Origin: Candidatus Aenigmatarchaeota archaeon
GTDB lineage: Archaea; Aenigmatarchaeota; Aenigmatarchaeia; GW2011-AR5; JAGGXF01
Length of the DNA stretch: 37,813 nucleotides
Direction: 5' to 3'
NCBI GenBank assembly: GCA_021157845.1
Contig: JAGGVU010000008.1
Coordinates: 1-37,813 of the forward strand
Made by a program: the position numbers and the translations under genes. The notes beneath the pieces were generated by a model. The model was not told the origin of the DNA and made no database searches. It was given only the letters and a program-made list of their open reading frames with translations. Positions 1 to 9,033 of the stretch are shown here, in pieces (position 1 is the first letter of the stretch; the number at the start of each line of letters is the position of its first letter).

Positions 1-394
1 CATATTTTCCACCAACTTCATAACCCTTCGAATCGGTCAGTTTTCTAAAAGCTAGTTCAAATCTATCATAATTGTTCCCAAAAGCATCTCCAGAAATTAT
101 CACAACACCATTATTCAACAGTTGTTGCTTTTGCTTTTCGTTTAGGTTGTAGTCAAGCTTGCCTTTAATGTCTCTCTCATAATTTTCAGGTAATTCTAAA
201 AGTGGCAAGTCGTATTCTTTATGATTATACTGCTTTTCAACATAATCATATGAAGGCGGACTATAACTCAAAGACGGCTCATCTATTTTTCCGGCAGTAT
301 AACTTGCTATTTTTCCACCAATATATTTGTCAACACAGCCACTCAATAGAATCAGACTTATAATGGATAATATTAAAAATAATTTAATCCTCAC
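1..394 (-). CDS. Lipoprotein, N-terminal part of a DUF3160-like protein (runs off the left edge)
   Basis: Reverse-strand ORF from GTG at 394: VRIKLFLILSIISLILLSGCVDKYIGG... has a signal peptide and lipobox (LLSGC), preceded by GGGGTGA. Downstream '...YDLPLLELPENY...LNEKQKQQLLNNGVVIISGDAF' resembles the DUF3160 N-terminus. Not in the ORF track because it is open-ended. Confidence 0.55.
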   Translation of the reverse strand, partial: MRIKLFLILSIISLILLSGCVDKYIGGKIASYTAGKIDEPSLSYSPPSYDYVEKQYNHKEYDLPLLELPENYERDIKGKLDYNLNEKQKQQLLNNGVVIISGDAFGNNYDRFELAFRKLTDSKGYEVGGKY

Positions 395-457
395 CAAATC
401 ACCCCTCTATTTATAATTAGCTCAACAGTTTAAAAATCTTCTGATTTTTTTCGGTCT

Positions 458-1012
458 TTACCTAATCATCCGAATAATTACATATGGTAGATACGTGGCC
501 AAAAATAAAACTATAATTGTCTTCAGAAAAACCCATCCCCTTGATTGGGCAAACCCATGTTTTATAGCAAGTTGCCTGAGTTTAACACCGTCTATTAGTA
601 TTATTCCTTTCTTTTTTGCATAATTTTTGGCAGGCCTTGTGAAAGAAGAGGATGTTATAAATAATCCATATTTCTTTTTCAACCATTTGCTTTCATCTTC
701 TATTTTAGCATAAAAGTTTCTTATCTCCTTTATGCCAACTGGCCTTGACCACCTCTTGCACTCGACAAAATATTTCCTTTTGAAAAGCCGATTGAAGAGC
801 AATCCCCTTTCAGCTGTTATGTCTATCTGATGCTTTCCTGTAAAAGAGCCCATTTTCCATTCTGTTTTATATCCATCCTTTTCAAGAATTTGTGAACATA
901 AGCGCTCAAATTTTTTTGGAGATAAATCAAAAATATCTTTTTGTAAGTAAGCTCTAAATGCAGAAAAAAGAGCTAAAATAAAAAGGTATATAAATATCTG
1001 AAAAGGACTCAT
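458..1012 (-). CDS. Membrane-anchored Mrr-like restriction endonuclease-fold (PD-(D/E)xK) protein
   Basis: FERLCSQILEKDGYKTEW...GKHQIDITAE...YFVECKRW is the Mrr_cat pattern, with hydrophobic segments at both termini. Confidence 0.75.
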   Translation of the reverse strand: MSPFQIFIYLFILALFSAFRAYLQKDIFDLSPKKFERLCSQILEKDGYKTEWKMGSFTGKHQIDITAERGLLFNRLFKRKYFVECKRWSRPVGIKEIRNFYAKIEDESKWLKKKYGLFITSSSFTRPAKNYAKKKGIILIDGVKLRQLAIKHGFAQSRGWVFLKTIIVLFLATYLPYVIIRMIR

Positions 1013-1059
1013 GATATTTCTTTAGTGTTAATTATTAAATATTTCTTATAACTTTAATT

Positions 1060-1479
1060 ATGGTGAAAATGATAAAATCATGCAAAATTTATCTTAAAAT
1101 AAAGGAAAATGCTATTGTCAACATAACAGAAAAAGTACAAAAGTTCGTTGATGAATCAAATATAAAAGATGGAGTCGTAATGATTTTTACAAAGGGCTCT
1201 ACATCAGCTGTGACAACAATTGAATATGAACCAAACCTTGTAAAAGATTTCTTAGATTGTCTGGAAAAGATCGCTCCTATGGATGCTGATTATGAACATC
1301 ACAAAACATGGGGAGACAGAAACGGAGCAAGTCATTTGCGCGCTTCCTTAATAGGGCCAAGCCTTGCTGTTCCTATTGAAAATGGCCAGCTGGTTTTGGG
1401 AACATGGCAACAAATAGTTGTATGTAACTTTGACAGATGCAAAAGAGAAAGAGAGATTCGTCTCTATTTTATACGTTAA
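1060..1479 (+). CDS. YjbQ/UPF0047 family protein
   Basis: FTKGSTSAVTTIEYEPNLVKD...HHKTWGDRNGASHLRASLIGPSLAVPIENGQLVLGTWQQIVVCNFD is the YjbQ family signature. Confidence 0.9.
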   Translation: MVKMIKSCKIYLKIKENAIVNITEKVQKFVDESNIKDGVVMIFTKGSTSAVTTIEYEPNLVKDFLDCLEKIAPMDADYEHHKTWGDRNGASHLRASLIGPSLAVPIENGQLVLGTWQQIVVCNFDRCKREREIRLYFIR

Positions 1480-1515
1480 GAATAGTTTTTATATTCCTTT
1501 TATCAATTATTAATT

Positions 1516-1617
1516 GCGGCAATGATTTAACCGTCCCGGTGCGAGAACAGGTTAGCACCAAAATGCGCATGGAATTCGATGAACATATGGGTAGCTAATG
1601 AGCCGCCTTATATTTTT
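1516..1617 (+). ncRNA. Candidate structured RNA or 5' leader: kink-turn-closed terminal stem plus H-type pseudoknot
   Basis: GCGGC(1516-1520)/GCCGC(1602-1606) terminal stem; C/D-type K-turn elements AAUGAU and AUGA at its inner end; UAACC(1528-1532)/GGUUA(1550-1554) and GGUGC(1538-1542)/GCACC(1555-1559) form an H-type pseudoknot; TATA-like TTTTTATATT ~25 nt upstream; T5 tract at 1613-1617. Confidence 0.5.
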
Positions 1618-1631
1618 CATAAGTGGCATAA

Positions 1632-2063
1632 ATGCGAAAAGGAAAGGAATTTTACAATAAAATATATAGCCAATTTCTTGAGCTTGCAAAAAAAGGAGCA
1701 TCTGCCAAAGAAATATCCAAGAGCTTAAACATAAGTTATTCAACTGCGTATGCCTGGCTCGTAAAAAAAAGAAAACCAAAAAACAGCGCGTTAATGGAAT
1801 TCAGGAATTTTCTAAGAAAAAATGGCCCAACAGCAGCAAGCGAATTAAAGAAAAAAATACCAAAACATAACGAGTTTTACCATATATCCAGCAAAAGGGG
1901 GCTTGGAATAAGGCGTATGCACATAAAGGGCCTTCGTCTCGGCCAATATGCATATTGGTATTATCTCGATGGGCAAGAGGAATTACTAAAAAAAAGAATA
2001 AAGAGCCTAGTTAAAAAATATAAGAAAGCTAAAGAAAAAATTATTAAAACAATTGAATTTTAG
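1632..2063 (+). CDS. Small helix-turn-helix protein
   Basis: ASAKEISKSLNISYSTAYAWLVKKRKPK is an HTH; the C-terminal part is basic. Confidence 0.6.
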   Translation: MRKGKEFYNKIYSQFLELAKKGASAKEISKSLNISYSTAYAWLVKKRKPKNSALMEFRNFLRKNGPTAASELKKKIPKHNEFYHISSKRGLGIRRMHIKGLRLGQYAYWYYLDGQEELLKKRIKSLVKKYKKAKEKIIKTIEF

Positions 2064-2090
2064 TTCCAGTCTGATGCAAAAATAATTATA

Positions 2091-3824
2091 TCAATATTCC
2101 ATTAGGCTTGACGTGTCCCCTATTTTTTCACCAAGCTCTTTTGCCTTTAATACGCGCCGCACGATCTTGCCACTCCTTGTTTTTGGCAACTTATCAACAA
2201 ATTCTATTTCTCGCGGATAGGCATGGCCAGCAAGGTGTTTTTTGACAAAATTTGAAAGCTCCTTTTTTAGCCGTTCTGATGGCCTTACTCCTTTTTTTAG
2301 TTTTACAAATGCCTTTATTATTTCTCCTCTAATTGGATCTGGCTTTCCTATTACACCAGCTTCTACAACAGCTGGGTGTTCGACAAGCGCTGACTCAACT
2401 TCAAATGGACCAACCCTCTCTCCTGAAGTTTTTATAACATCATCATCACGCGCAACAAACCAAAAATATCCGTCTTTATCTTTATAAGCCCGATCTCCAC
2501 TTATATACCATTTACCAAGGAAATAACTATTGTACTTCTTTTTATTCTTCCATATTGTCTGCATCATAGATGGCCATCCCGGCTTTATAGCCAGTATTCC
2601 CTCTTTTCCTGCAGAAAGTTTTCTTCCTTTCTCATCTATTATAGCTGCCTCAACACCCGGAACTGGCTTGCCCATGGAGCCAAGTCTTATATCCATGCAA
2701 GGATAGTTTGCTATCATTATGCCTCCTGCTTCGGTCTGCCACCAATTATCATGAAATGGTATGCCGAAGGTTTTCAAAGACCATCGTATAGGCTCTGGAT
2801 TTAATGGTTCTCCGACGCTTGCTATGTGCCTCAAACTGCTTAGGTCATATTTTTTTACAAGTTTGCCATTAGAAGCCATGAGCATTCTAACGGCTGTTGG
2901 TGCAGTATACCATACTGTCACATGATACTTCTCTATTATAGAATACCATTTTTCAGGATTAAATCTGCCAGAGTAAACAACTGTCGAGGCACCGTTAGAC
3001 CATGAACCAAGTATTCCATATGCTACACCAGTAACCCACCCCGGATCAGCGGTACACCAATAAACATCTTTATCCTTTATGTCAAGAACAAGTTTCATTG
3101 TCATATGTTCCTGCACAATTGCTCTATGTATATGCATAACACCTTTTGGCTTCCCTGTTGTTCCCGATGTATAAAGCATGAATGCGTGGTCGGTTGCCTT
3201 TGTTTTACATATCTTGAAATTTTCATCTGCTGTCATCATTTCTTTTTTGTAATTCACTTCTCCTCTTTTTTTTGTCTCTTCGTCAACAACTATGATATAT
3301 TTTAATTTTGGCAGGTCTTTTTTAACTTTGTAAATTCTTTTTTTAAGTTCCTTTGTTGTTACAACAGCAACAGCTTCGCTATCACCAAGCCTGTCCTGAA
3401 TCCCGGCTGGGCCAAATGCTGAAAACATTGTACCTGCTATTGCACCTGTTTTGAGAATACCCAGAAAAGCTATGTATAATTGTGGCACCCGTGGAAGGAA
3501 TAAAAAGACCCTGTCGCCTTTCTTAATGCCTAACTTTTTTAAGACATTTGCAAACTTATTAGACAGTGTATAAAGGTCTAAAAAGCTATACTCTTTTCTT
3601 TTATCATCCCCCTCCCAATAAAGAGCTACCTTATTTTTTCGCCATGTTTTAATATGTTTGTCAACAGCATTATAGGCAGCGTTTATATGGCCTGGAGAAA
3701 ACCACCCAAGCTCTTTTTCAGCCTTTTTCCAGCTGAATGCCCTTCTTGTCTTTTCATAATCAAGCATATTTGGTTTTTCCTTAAGCAATTTTTTCGTCTT
3801 TTTTATAATTTCCATGGATAACAC
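2091..3824 (-). CDS. acs: Acetyl-CoA synthetase (AMP-forming); the likely true start is ATG at 3815
   Basis: YTSGTTGKPKGVMH, DNWWQTEAGG, YISGDRAYKDKDGYFWFVARDDDVIKTSGERVGPFEVES, PKTRSGKIVRR. AAGGTG lies upstream of ATG 3815; the codon at 3824 is GTG. Confidence 0.93.
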   Translation of the reverse strand: MLSMEIIKKTKKLLKEKPNMLDYEKTRRAFSWKKAEKELGWFSPGHINAAYNAVDKHIKTWRKNKVALYWEGDDKRKEYSFLDLYTLSNKFANVLKKLGIKKGDRVFLFLPRVPQLYIAFLGILKTGAIAGTMFSAFGPAGIQDRLGDSEAVAVVTTKELKKRIYKVKKDLPKLKYIIVVDEETKKRGEVNYKKEMMTADENFKICKTKATDHAFMLYTSGTTGKPKGVMHIHRAIVQEHMTMKLVLDIKDKDVYWCTADPGWVTGVAYGILGSWSNGASTVVYSGRFNPEKWYSIIEKYHVTVWYTAPTAVRMLMASNGKLVKKYDLSSLRHIASVGEPLNPEPIRWSLKTFGIPFHDNWWQTEAGGIMIANYPCMDIRLGSMGKPVPGVEAAIIDEKGRKLSAGKEGILAIKPGWPSMMQTIWKNKKKYNSYFLGKWYISGDRAYKDKDGYFWFVARDDDVIKTSGERVGPFEVESALVEHPAVVEAGVIGKPDPIRGEIIKAFVKLKKGVRPSERLKKELSNFVKKHLAGHAYPREIEFVDKLPKTRSGKIVRRVLKAKELGEKIGDTSSLMEY

Positions 3825-3849
3825 CTTATTTAGATTTAGAAAAATTTGT

Positions 3850-3888
3850 ATTTATAGTTTCTATCTATCTAAACCATAAACTATAAAT
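3850..3888. promoter_or_regulatory. Divergent TATA boxes arranged as an 11-bp perfect inverted repeat
   Basis: ATTTATAGTTT (3850-3860) and AAACTATAAAT (3878-3888) lie between acs (-) and the pilin gene (+); each arm carries CTATAAAT facing outward. Confidence 0.55.
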
Positions 3889-3945
3889 ATAGAATTATTC
3901 AATTATATCTTAGTTAACAACTATTATTTAATCTGAGGTGACTTC

Positions 3946-4347
3946 ATGAAAAAAGGTATTACTCCTGTTATTGCTATAGTTTTGTTGTTATTGATAACAA
4001 TAGCACTTGTAGGATTTGCATATGTATGGTTTAACCGTATTGCACTTGGTATAGGAGGTAGTATAGAAAACCAGAGTACACAACAAACTAGGCAGATGGG
4101 CCAAAGAGTGAGGATAGAAAGCTGTTCTGGTGGTAACGCTACGATAAGAAACAGCGGAACAGAGACCTTTAATATCGACACTGATCTTGTTTTTCTAGTT
4201 AATAATGTAGCAGACAGCAGCCCTGGTTGTAGTGGAGATTTGGCACCAGGAGCAGTAGCAACTTGTAACACCCTTGAGGATGCTACATCTGGTAAGACTT
4301 TACAAGTATCAGCACCTGGAAATTCCGACTCAATGACATGCTCTTAG
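3946..4347 (+). CDS. Archaeal type IV pilin-like protein
   Basis: MKKGITPVIAIVLLLLITIALVGFAYVWFN is a class III signal/pilin N-terminus; GAGGTGA 4 nt before ATG. Confidence 0.85.
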   Translation: MKKGITPVIAIVLLLLITIALVGFAYVWFNRIALGIGGSIENQSTQQTRQMGQRVRIESCSGGNATIRNSGTETFNIDTDLVFLVNNVADSSPGCSGDLAPGAVATCNTLEDATSGKTLQVSAPGNSDSMTCS

Positions 4348-4371
4348 CTAGGCATAAATGGATGGGATAAC

Positions 4372-4977
4372 ATGGATTTGGGAACTATCGGGGTTATCGG
4401 CCTTGTTCTTTCTCTTCTTTCCATCCCCTTCTTATCCAATTCAATAACCATGTCAGCTATTTCTGACTATAAATACCCTGTGGCTGGTATTTTAAATGAA
4501 ACCGACTTTGACACGCAGGATGCACAAAAATACCCAGGCACTGCTGAAAAAACATTTGGACCGAAAATTTTTTCATATAAAACTGATACATCCTTTGGCT
4601 CTTTTGAACTAACAGCAACAAATGATGGTACACTAAAAATAAGTCAAAGTCTGACAAATCCAGAATTAAAAATAGAGCGAATAATAATCAATAATAACAC
4701 ACTTGAGGAAACATGGGTTTTAACAACCAATATGGGTATTCTGAAATCTGCCAAAAATTTCAATATGGTGAAAGAAGAGTTCAGTACACCAGCAGGTTCG
4801 TGTTTTAAAGAAGAGAACATGGGAGAAATAACAGAATATTGCACAGGCCAAATCCATAAAATAGATGATATATGGGAAAAGCATAAGGATTTGATGGCAG
4901 AATGGTCAGAAAAGCTGGCAAATATTTCTTCTAATATAGAGCTGCCAAATATCAAATCAACCCAATGGAACTATTAA
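4372..4977 (+). CDS. Hypothetical protein with an N-terminal membrane anchor, downstream of the pilin gene
   Basis: MDLGTIGVIGLVLSLLSIPFLSNSI hydrophobic N-terminus; 24-bp gap after the pilin gene. Confidence 0.65.
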   Translation: MDLGTIGVIGLVLSLLSIPFLSNSITMSAISDYKYPVAGILNETDFDTQDAQKYPGTAEKTFGPKIFSYKTDTSFGSFELTATNDGTLKISQSLTNPELKIERIIINNNTLEETWVLTTNMGILKSAKNFNMVKEEFSTPAGSCFKEENMGEITEYCTGQIHKIDDIWEKHKDLMAEWSEKLANISSNIELPNIKSTQWNY

Positions 4978-5042
4978 CTAATTTTAGTTGAGAATCTAGT
5001 TCGATTTCTCGCCCAATTCGATAGTAATCCATACCAAATGGG

Positions 5043-5417
5043 CTAGACAGCATCAAGAAGCTCAAGACTAATAATTTTATTTTTCTCTACTAAATGTTCA
5101 GCTCCATCATTTTCGGTTAATATAATAACCTTGGAGCCGTCTGCCTTGACATTACCAGATAAAGCGCCATTATTCGTAGTTATTTTAACATCTTTTCCAA
5201 GAATACTACCCGTTTCATTGATTTTTTTACTGGTGGTTAAATCTGGTGAATTCCTTATCTTAGAGAGTACGTAACCAGTTAAGGCACCTGTAACAGGAAC
5301 AGAATAATATAAAAGTATAGCTGTGTGTTTTGTCATGCCAAAAGAAAGGAATATCGGCATTAATAAAAATAATACACCAGCGCCAATGAATATACCATAT
5401 ATAACTTCTTTTTCCAT
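5043..5417 (-). CDS. Hypothetical small membrane protein (two hydrophobic segments)
   Basis: GIFIGAGVLFLLMPIFLSFGM and HTAILLYYSVPVTGALTGYVL followed by a soluble domain. Confidence 0.6.
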   Translation of the reverse strand: MEKEVIYGIFIGAGVLFLLMPIFLSFGMTKHTAILLYYSVPVTGALTGYVLSKIRNSPDLTTSKKINETGSILGKDVKITTNNGALSGNVKADGSKVIILTENDGAEHLVEKNKIISLELLDAV

Positions 5418-5467
5418 GTCCTATAATTGTATACGATTTTTAAAAAGATTTTAGTTAAAATGAAGAT

Positions 5468-6166
5468 ATGTTTGTTAAAAACTGGCCAGCAGTAAAACTA
5501 AAGAAAACCGTTATCATTGCAGATTTGCATATTGGGGTAGAAAGAAAATTCTGGAAAAATAATATAACTGTACCAAAACAGACAAAATCGCTTGCGAAAA
5601 GAGTGGTGGCATTAATAAAAAAACTAAAAACTAAGCAATTGATAATACTGGGTGATGTCAAAGATGCTTTGTATTCAAAAGACTTTGACAAGCAGGAACT
5701 ATTTTATTTTTTCGAGAAATTAAAAAATTATGAAATTATAATTGTAAAAGGAAATCACGATGGCAACCTAGAAAAAGAGCTAGCCCAATTCACATCAATA
5801 AAAATTGTGCCTTCCTTTTCAATAAATCATACGTTTCTGACACATGGCCACAAAAATATAACAAAATGCTCTGAACAAACAATCATAATAGGGCATAATC
5901 ATCTGGGAGTTAAACTAAAAGATGCTCTTGGCGGTATATTTATAGAGCCGTGTTGGGTTGTTGGTAATATTAAAATTGAAGGTGAAAAAAAGAAATTAAT
6001 AATAATGCCGCCCTTTAACCAGCTATGTGGTCTTACGCCTGTCAATAATCTGGAAGGGAATAAATTACTTGGGCCGATTGCTAAAAAAATTGATATAAAG
6101 GCAGCAAAGATATATTTGGTTGATGGCACATATCTTGGCCGTCTTAAAGATATAGAAAATCAATAG
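5468..6166 (+). CDS. SbcD/Mre11-related archaeal metallophosphoesterase
   Basis: IADLHIGVE, ILGDVKDAL, VKGNHDGN, THGH, IIGHNH metallophosphoesterase motifs; adjacent to Lhr. Confidence 0.85.
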   Translation: MFVKNWPAVKLKKTVIIADLHIGVERKFWKNNITVPKQTKSLAKRVVALIKKLKTKQLIILGDVKDALYSKDFDKQELFYFFEKLKNYEIIIVKGNHDGNLEKELAQFTSIKIVPSFSINHTFLTHGHKNITKCSEQTIIIGHNHLGVKLKDALGGIFIEPCWVVGNIKIEGEKKKLIIMPPFNQLCGLTPVNNLEGNKLLGPIAKKIDIKAAKIYLVDGTYLGRLKDIENQ

Positions 6167-6176
6167 GTTGTAAATA

Positions 6177-8987
6177 ATGGTATTCAGACAATTTTCAAAA
6201 GAAATCCAAAAACTTATAGAAAAAAAAGGGTTTACAGAACCGACAATCAGTCAAAAAATGGGCATCCCTGAAATTCTTAGTGGAAAAAATGTATTAATAA
6301 TAGCTCCAACAAGCTCTGGAAAAACAGAATCAGCTTTCCTCCCTTTATTAGACATAATTCATAGAAAAAAAATGAAACCGGTATCCCTTTTATATATAAC
6401 TCCTCTCAAATCCTTGAACAGAGACATGTTAAAAAGGTTATTCTGGTGGGCAGATAATCTTGACATTGATATTACTGTTAGGCATGGGGATACGAGCCAG
6501 CAAGAAAGAAAAGAACAGAGAGAAATGCCGGCAAAGGTTTTCATAACAACTCCAGAAACGTTGGGTGCTATTTTGCCCGGTAAAAAAATGCGAAAACATC
6601 TCAGAAACGTTGAGTTTGTAATAGTCGATGAAATACACGAATTGTGTGAAAATAAACGCGGGACACAACTTTCATTGCTTCTTGAAAGACTTAAAAATAT
6701 AGCTGGTGATTTCCAAAGAATTGGTTTATCTGCAACTGTCGGATCACCAAAAGCAGTTGCTGAATTTCTCGGAAAAAATGTAAAAATAATCAGAGCAGAT
6801 AGTGAAAAAAAATTTAAAATAAAGGTAATTCTGCCAGAAGAAAATGCAAAAAAAACAGCAGATCAACTGTTAATAACAGAATCAGCAGCAGCAAGATTAA
6901 ACGCCTTATATAAAATTATTAACAACCATAAATCATCGCTTGTGTTTACAAATACCAGACAAACAGCAGAGGTTTTATCATCGAGATTAAGACAATTGGA
7001 TAAAGAGTTTTTACAAGATGTTCATCACTCATCTATATCGAAGGTAGCGAGGATAAATATAGAAGAAAATTTCAAAAAAGAAAAACTTAAGACGCTTATA
7101 TGTACGTCTTCTCTTGAACTTGGAATAGATATAGGGTCTATTGAAACAGTCATTCAGTATATGTCACCACGACAGACAATAAAGCTTATTCAGCGTGTTG
7201 GGAGATCTGGCCACACAATAAAAGAAGAATCAAAAGGCATTATCCTAGCGTCTTCGGACGATGATATTTTTGAATCAGCAGTTATAGCAAAGCGCGCCTT
7301 AGAAAAGCGGTTAGAAAAGATAAAAATATACAAAGAGCCAAAAGATGTTCTTGCTTCCCAGATTGTGGGGCTAACATTAGAAAAATACGGAATAACTAGC
7401 AAAGAAATATTTTCTATCATTAAGGAAGCATATCCATTTAGAAAGATGGAAGAAAAAGAATTTATAAAACTTATAAAATTCCTGGCAAACCTCCATTTCT
7501 TTTGGCTTAGCCCATATAAAGCTAATAAAAACAGCTGTGGTGAAAATTACCGGTTAAGAAGGTCCAGAAAAGCGTGGCAGTATTATTATGAAAATCTTTC
7601 AACTATACCAGACATCTGGAGATATAAAGTAATAAGTGTAGTTGAGAACGAACCAGTTGGATATTTAGACGAAGGATTTGTTGCAGAATATGGAGAACCC
7701 GGCAATAGCTTTGTATTCAGGGGAAGAACATGGAAAATAGTAGACATATCTGAAAATAAAGTATTTGTAGAGCCATTTGAAGACATGCAGTCTGCTGTTC
7801 CTGCATGGGAAGGTGAACTAATTCCAGTCTCACTAACTGTTGCCAAAGAGGTTGGAGAGCTAAGAAAAACTATAGCAAAAGCGTTGAATTCTAAAAAAAA
7901 TATAATAGAAAAAATTAAACAGCAATATCATGTAAATGATTTTGGAGTAAAAAATATGATTAAAACTATAAAAAAGCAAAAAAAATATTTTGTCCCAGAT
8001 TTTTATAACTGGTTATTAGAACAGCATCAAGATTTTTTAATACTGCACACATGTGCGGGCTCTCTCGTTAACAATACACTTGGTCGTTATCTTTCTTTCA
8101 TAATAAGCGAAGAAACTGGAATTTCTGTTCAGCTTAAGACAGATCCGTACAGAATAATTATAAAGAGTTTTGCAAAACCAGAACAGGTAATAAAAATTTT
8201 AAATAATGCGCATGACATGAAAAACACGCTAATAAAAAACCTTGAACGCTCTTCACTTTTCAAATGGCGGTTTATCCACGTCGCCAAAAGATTTGGAGTT
8301 ATGCAAAGAAATGTAAAATTTCAAAACATCAGCTTACCTAAGGTTATAGATATATATCGTAACTCACCTCTATATGATGAAACATTAAAGGAGATTTTCA
8401 AGGAGAAGATGGACTTAGCAAATACAAAGAAAATTTTGGACATGATAAAGAATGGCCAAATAAAAATAAAATTTATAAAAAAGTTGACCCCACTTGGGGA
8501 GATAGGGCTATTATACCAGTTCTCAGAAATTATGAAACCTAAAACGCCAAAGCATGAAATTTTCCGGGCCTTCAAGAAACGCCTGCTTAATACAAAGCTT
8601 CAGCTCATATGCACGCATTGCCTCAACTACCATATTGTAAAAAGCGTAAAAAATATAAAAAACCAGCCAGTATGCCCAAAATGTGGGTCTGGCCTTTTGG
8701 CTGTCTTAAGCAAATATAATAACAATGCGCTCAAATTACTTAAAAAAGAAAAATCAGTTAAGCTAACTAAAAAAGAAAAAAAAGAAATTGAAAAAATGCA
8801 AAGAACTGCGAGTCTTATGATAACCTATGGCAAAAAATTTGCAATGGTTCAGGCGGCAAGGGGAGTTGGCCCTGAAACAGGGGCGCGCATCCTTGCAAAA
8901 CTTCCAAAGGACGAAGAGCAACTCTTAAAATACATATTTGAAGCTGAAAAAAATTATCAAAAAAACAAAAAATATTGGAAAGAATAA
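6177..8987 (+). CDS. lhr: Lhr-family ATP-dependent superfamily 2 helicase
   Basis: APTSSGKTESA, VDEIHEL, LSATVGSP, QRVGRSGH; C-terminal CTHC...CPKC zinc ligands. Confidence 0.9.
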   Translation: MVFRQFSKEIQKLIEKKGFTEPTISQKMGIPEILSGKNVLIIAPTSSGKTESAFLPLLDIIHRKKMKPVSLLYITPLKSLNRDMLKRLFWWADNLDIDITVRHGDTSQQERKEQREMPAKVFITTPETLGAILPGKKMRKHLRNVEFVIVDEIHELCENKRGTQLSLLLERLKNIAGDFQRIGLSATVGSPKAVAEFLGKNVKIIRADSEKKFKIKVILPEENAKKTADQLLITESAAARLNALYKIINNHKSSLVFTNTRQTAEVLSSRLRQLDKEFLQDVHHSSISKVARINIEENFKKEKLKTLICTSSLELGIDIGSIETVIQYMSPRQTIKLIQRVGRSGHTIKEESKGIILASSDDDIFESAVIAKRALEKRLEKIKIYKEPKDVLASQIVGLTLEKYGITSKEIFSIIKEAYPFRKMEEKEFIKLIKFLANLHFFWLSPYKANKNSCGENYRLRRSRKAWQYYYENLSTIPDIWRYKVISVVENEPVGYLDEGFVAEYGEPGNSFVFRGRTWKIVDISENKVFVEPFEDMQSAVPAWEGELIPVSLTVAKEVGELRKTIAKALNSKKNIIEKIKQQYHVNDFGVKNMIKTIKKQKKYFVPDFYNWLLEQHQDFLILHTCAGSLVNNTLGRYLSFIISEETGISVQLKTDPYRIIIKSFAKPEQVIKILNNAHDMKNTLIKNLERSSLFKWRFIHVAKRFGVMQRNVKFQNISLPKVIDIYRNSPLYDETLKEIFKEKMDLANTKKILDMIKNGQIKIKFIKKLTPLGEIGLLYQFSEIMKPKTPKHEIFRAFKKRLLNTKLQLICTHCLNYHIVKSVKNIKNQPVCPKCGSGLLAVLSKYNNNALKLLKKEKSVKLTKKEKKEIEKMQRTASLMITYGKKFAMVQAARGVGPETGARILAKLPKDEEQLLKYIFEAEKNYQKNKKYWKE

Positions 8988-9033
8988 CAAATTAATAGTT
9001 AACCGTTAAGATAAATTATTTCGAGATGACGCT

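Noticed and set aside
1516-1617. Interpretation of the structured element as a standard tRNA, SRP RNA or RNase P RNA
   Set aside because: No tRNA cloverleaf or T-loop, no SRP S-domain motif, and too short for RNase P.
1552-1779. Minus-strand ORF 1552..1779 across the candidate RNA and HTH gene
   Set aside because: No protein-like motifs; overlaps a better-supported ORF and structured element.
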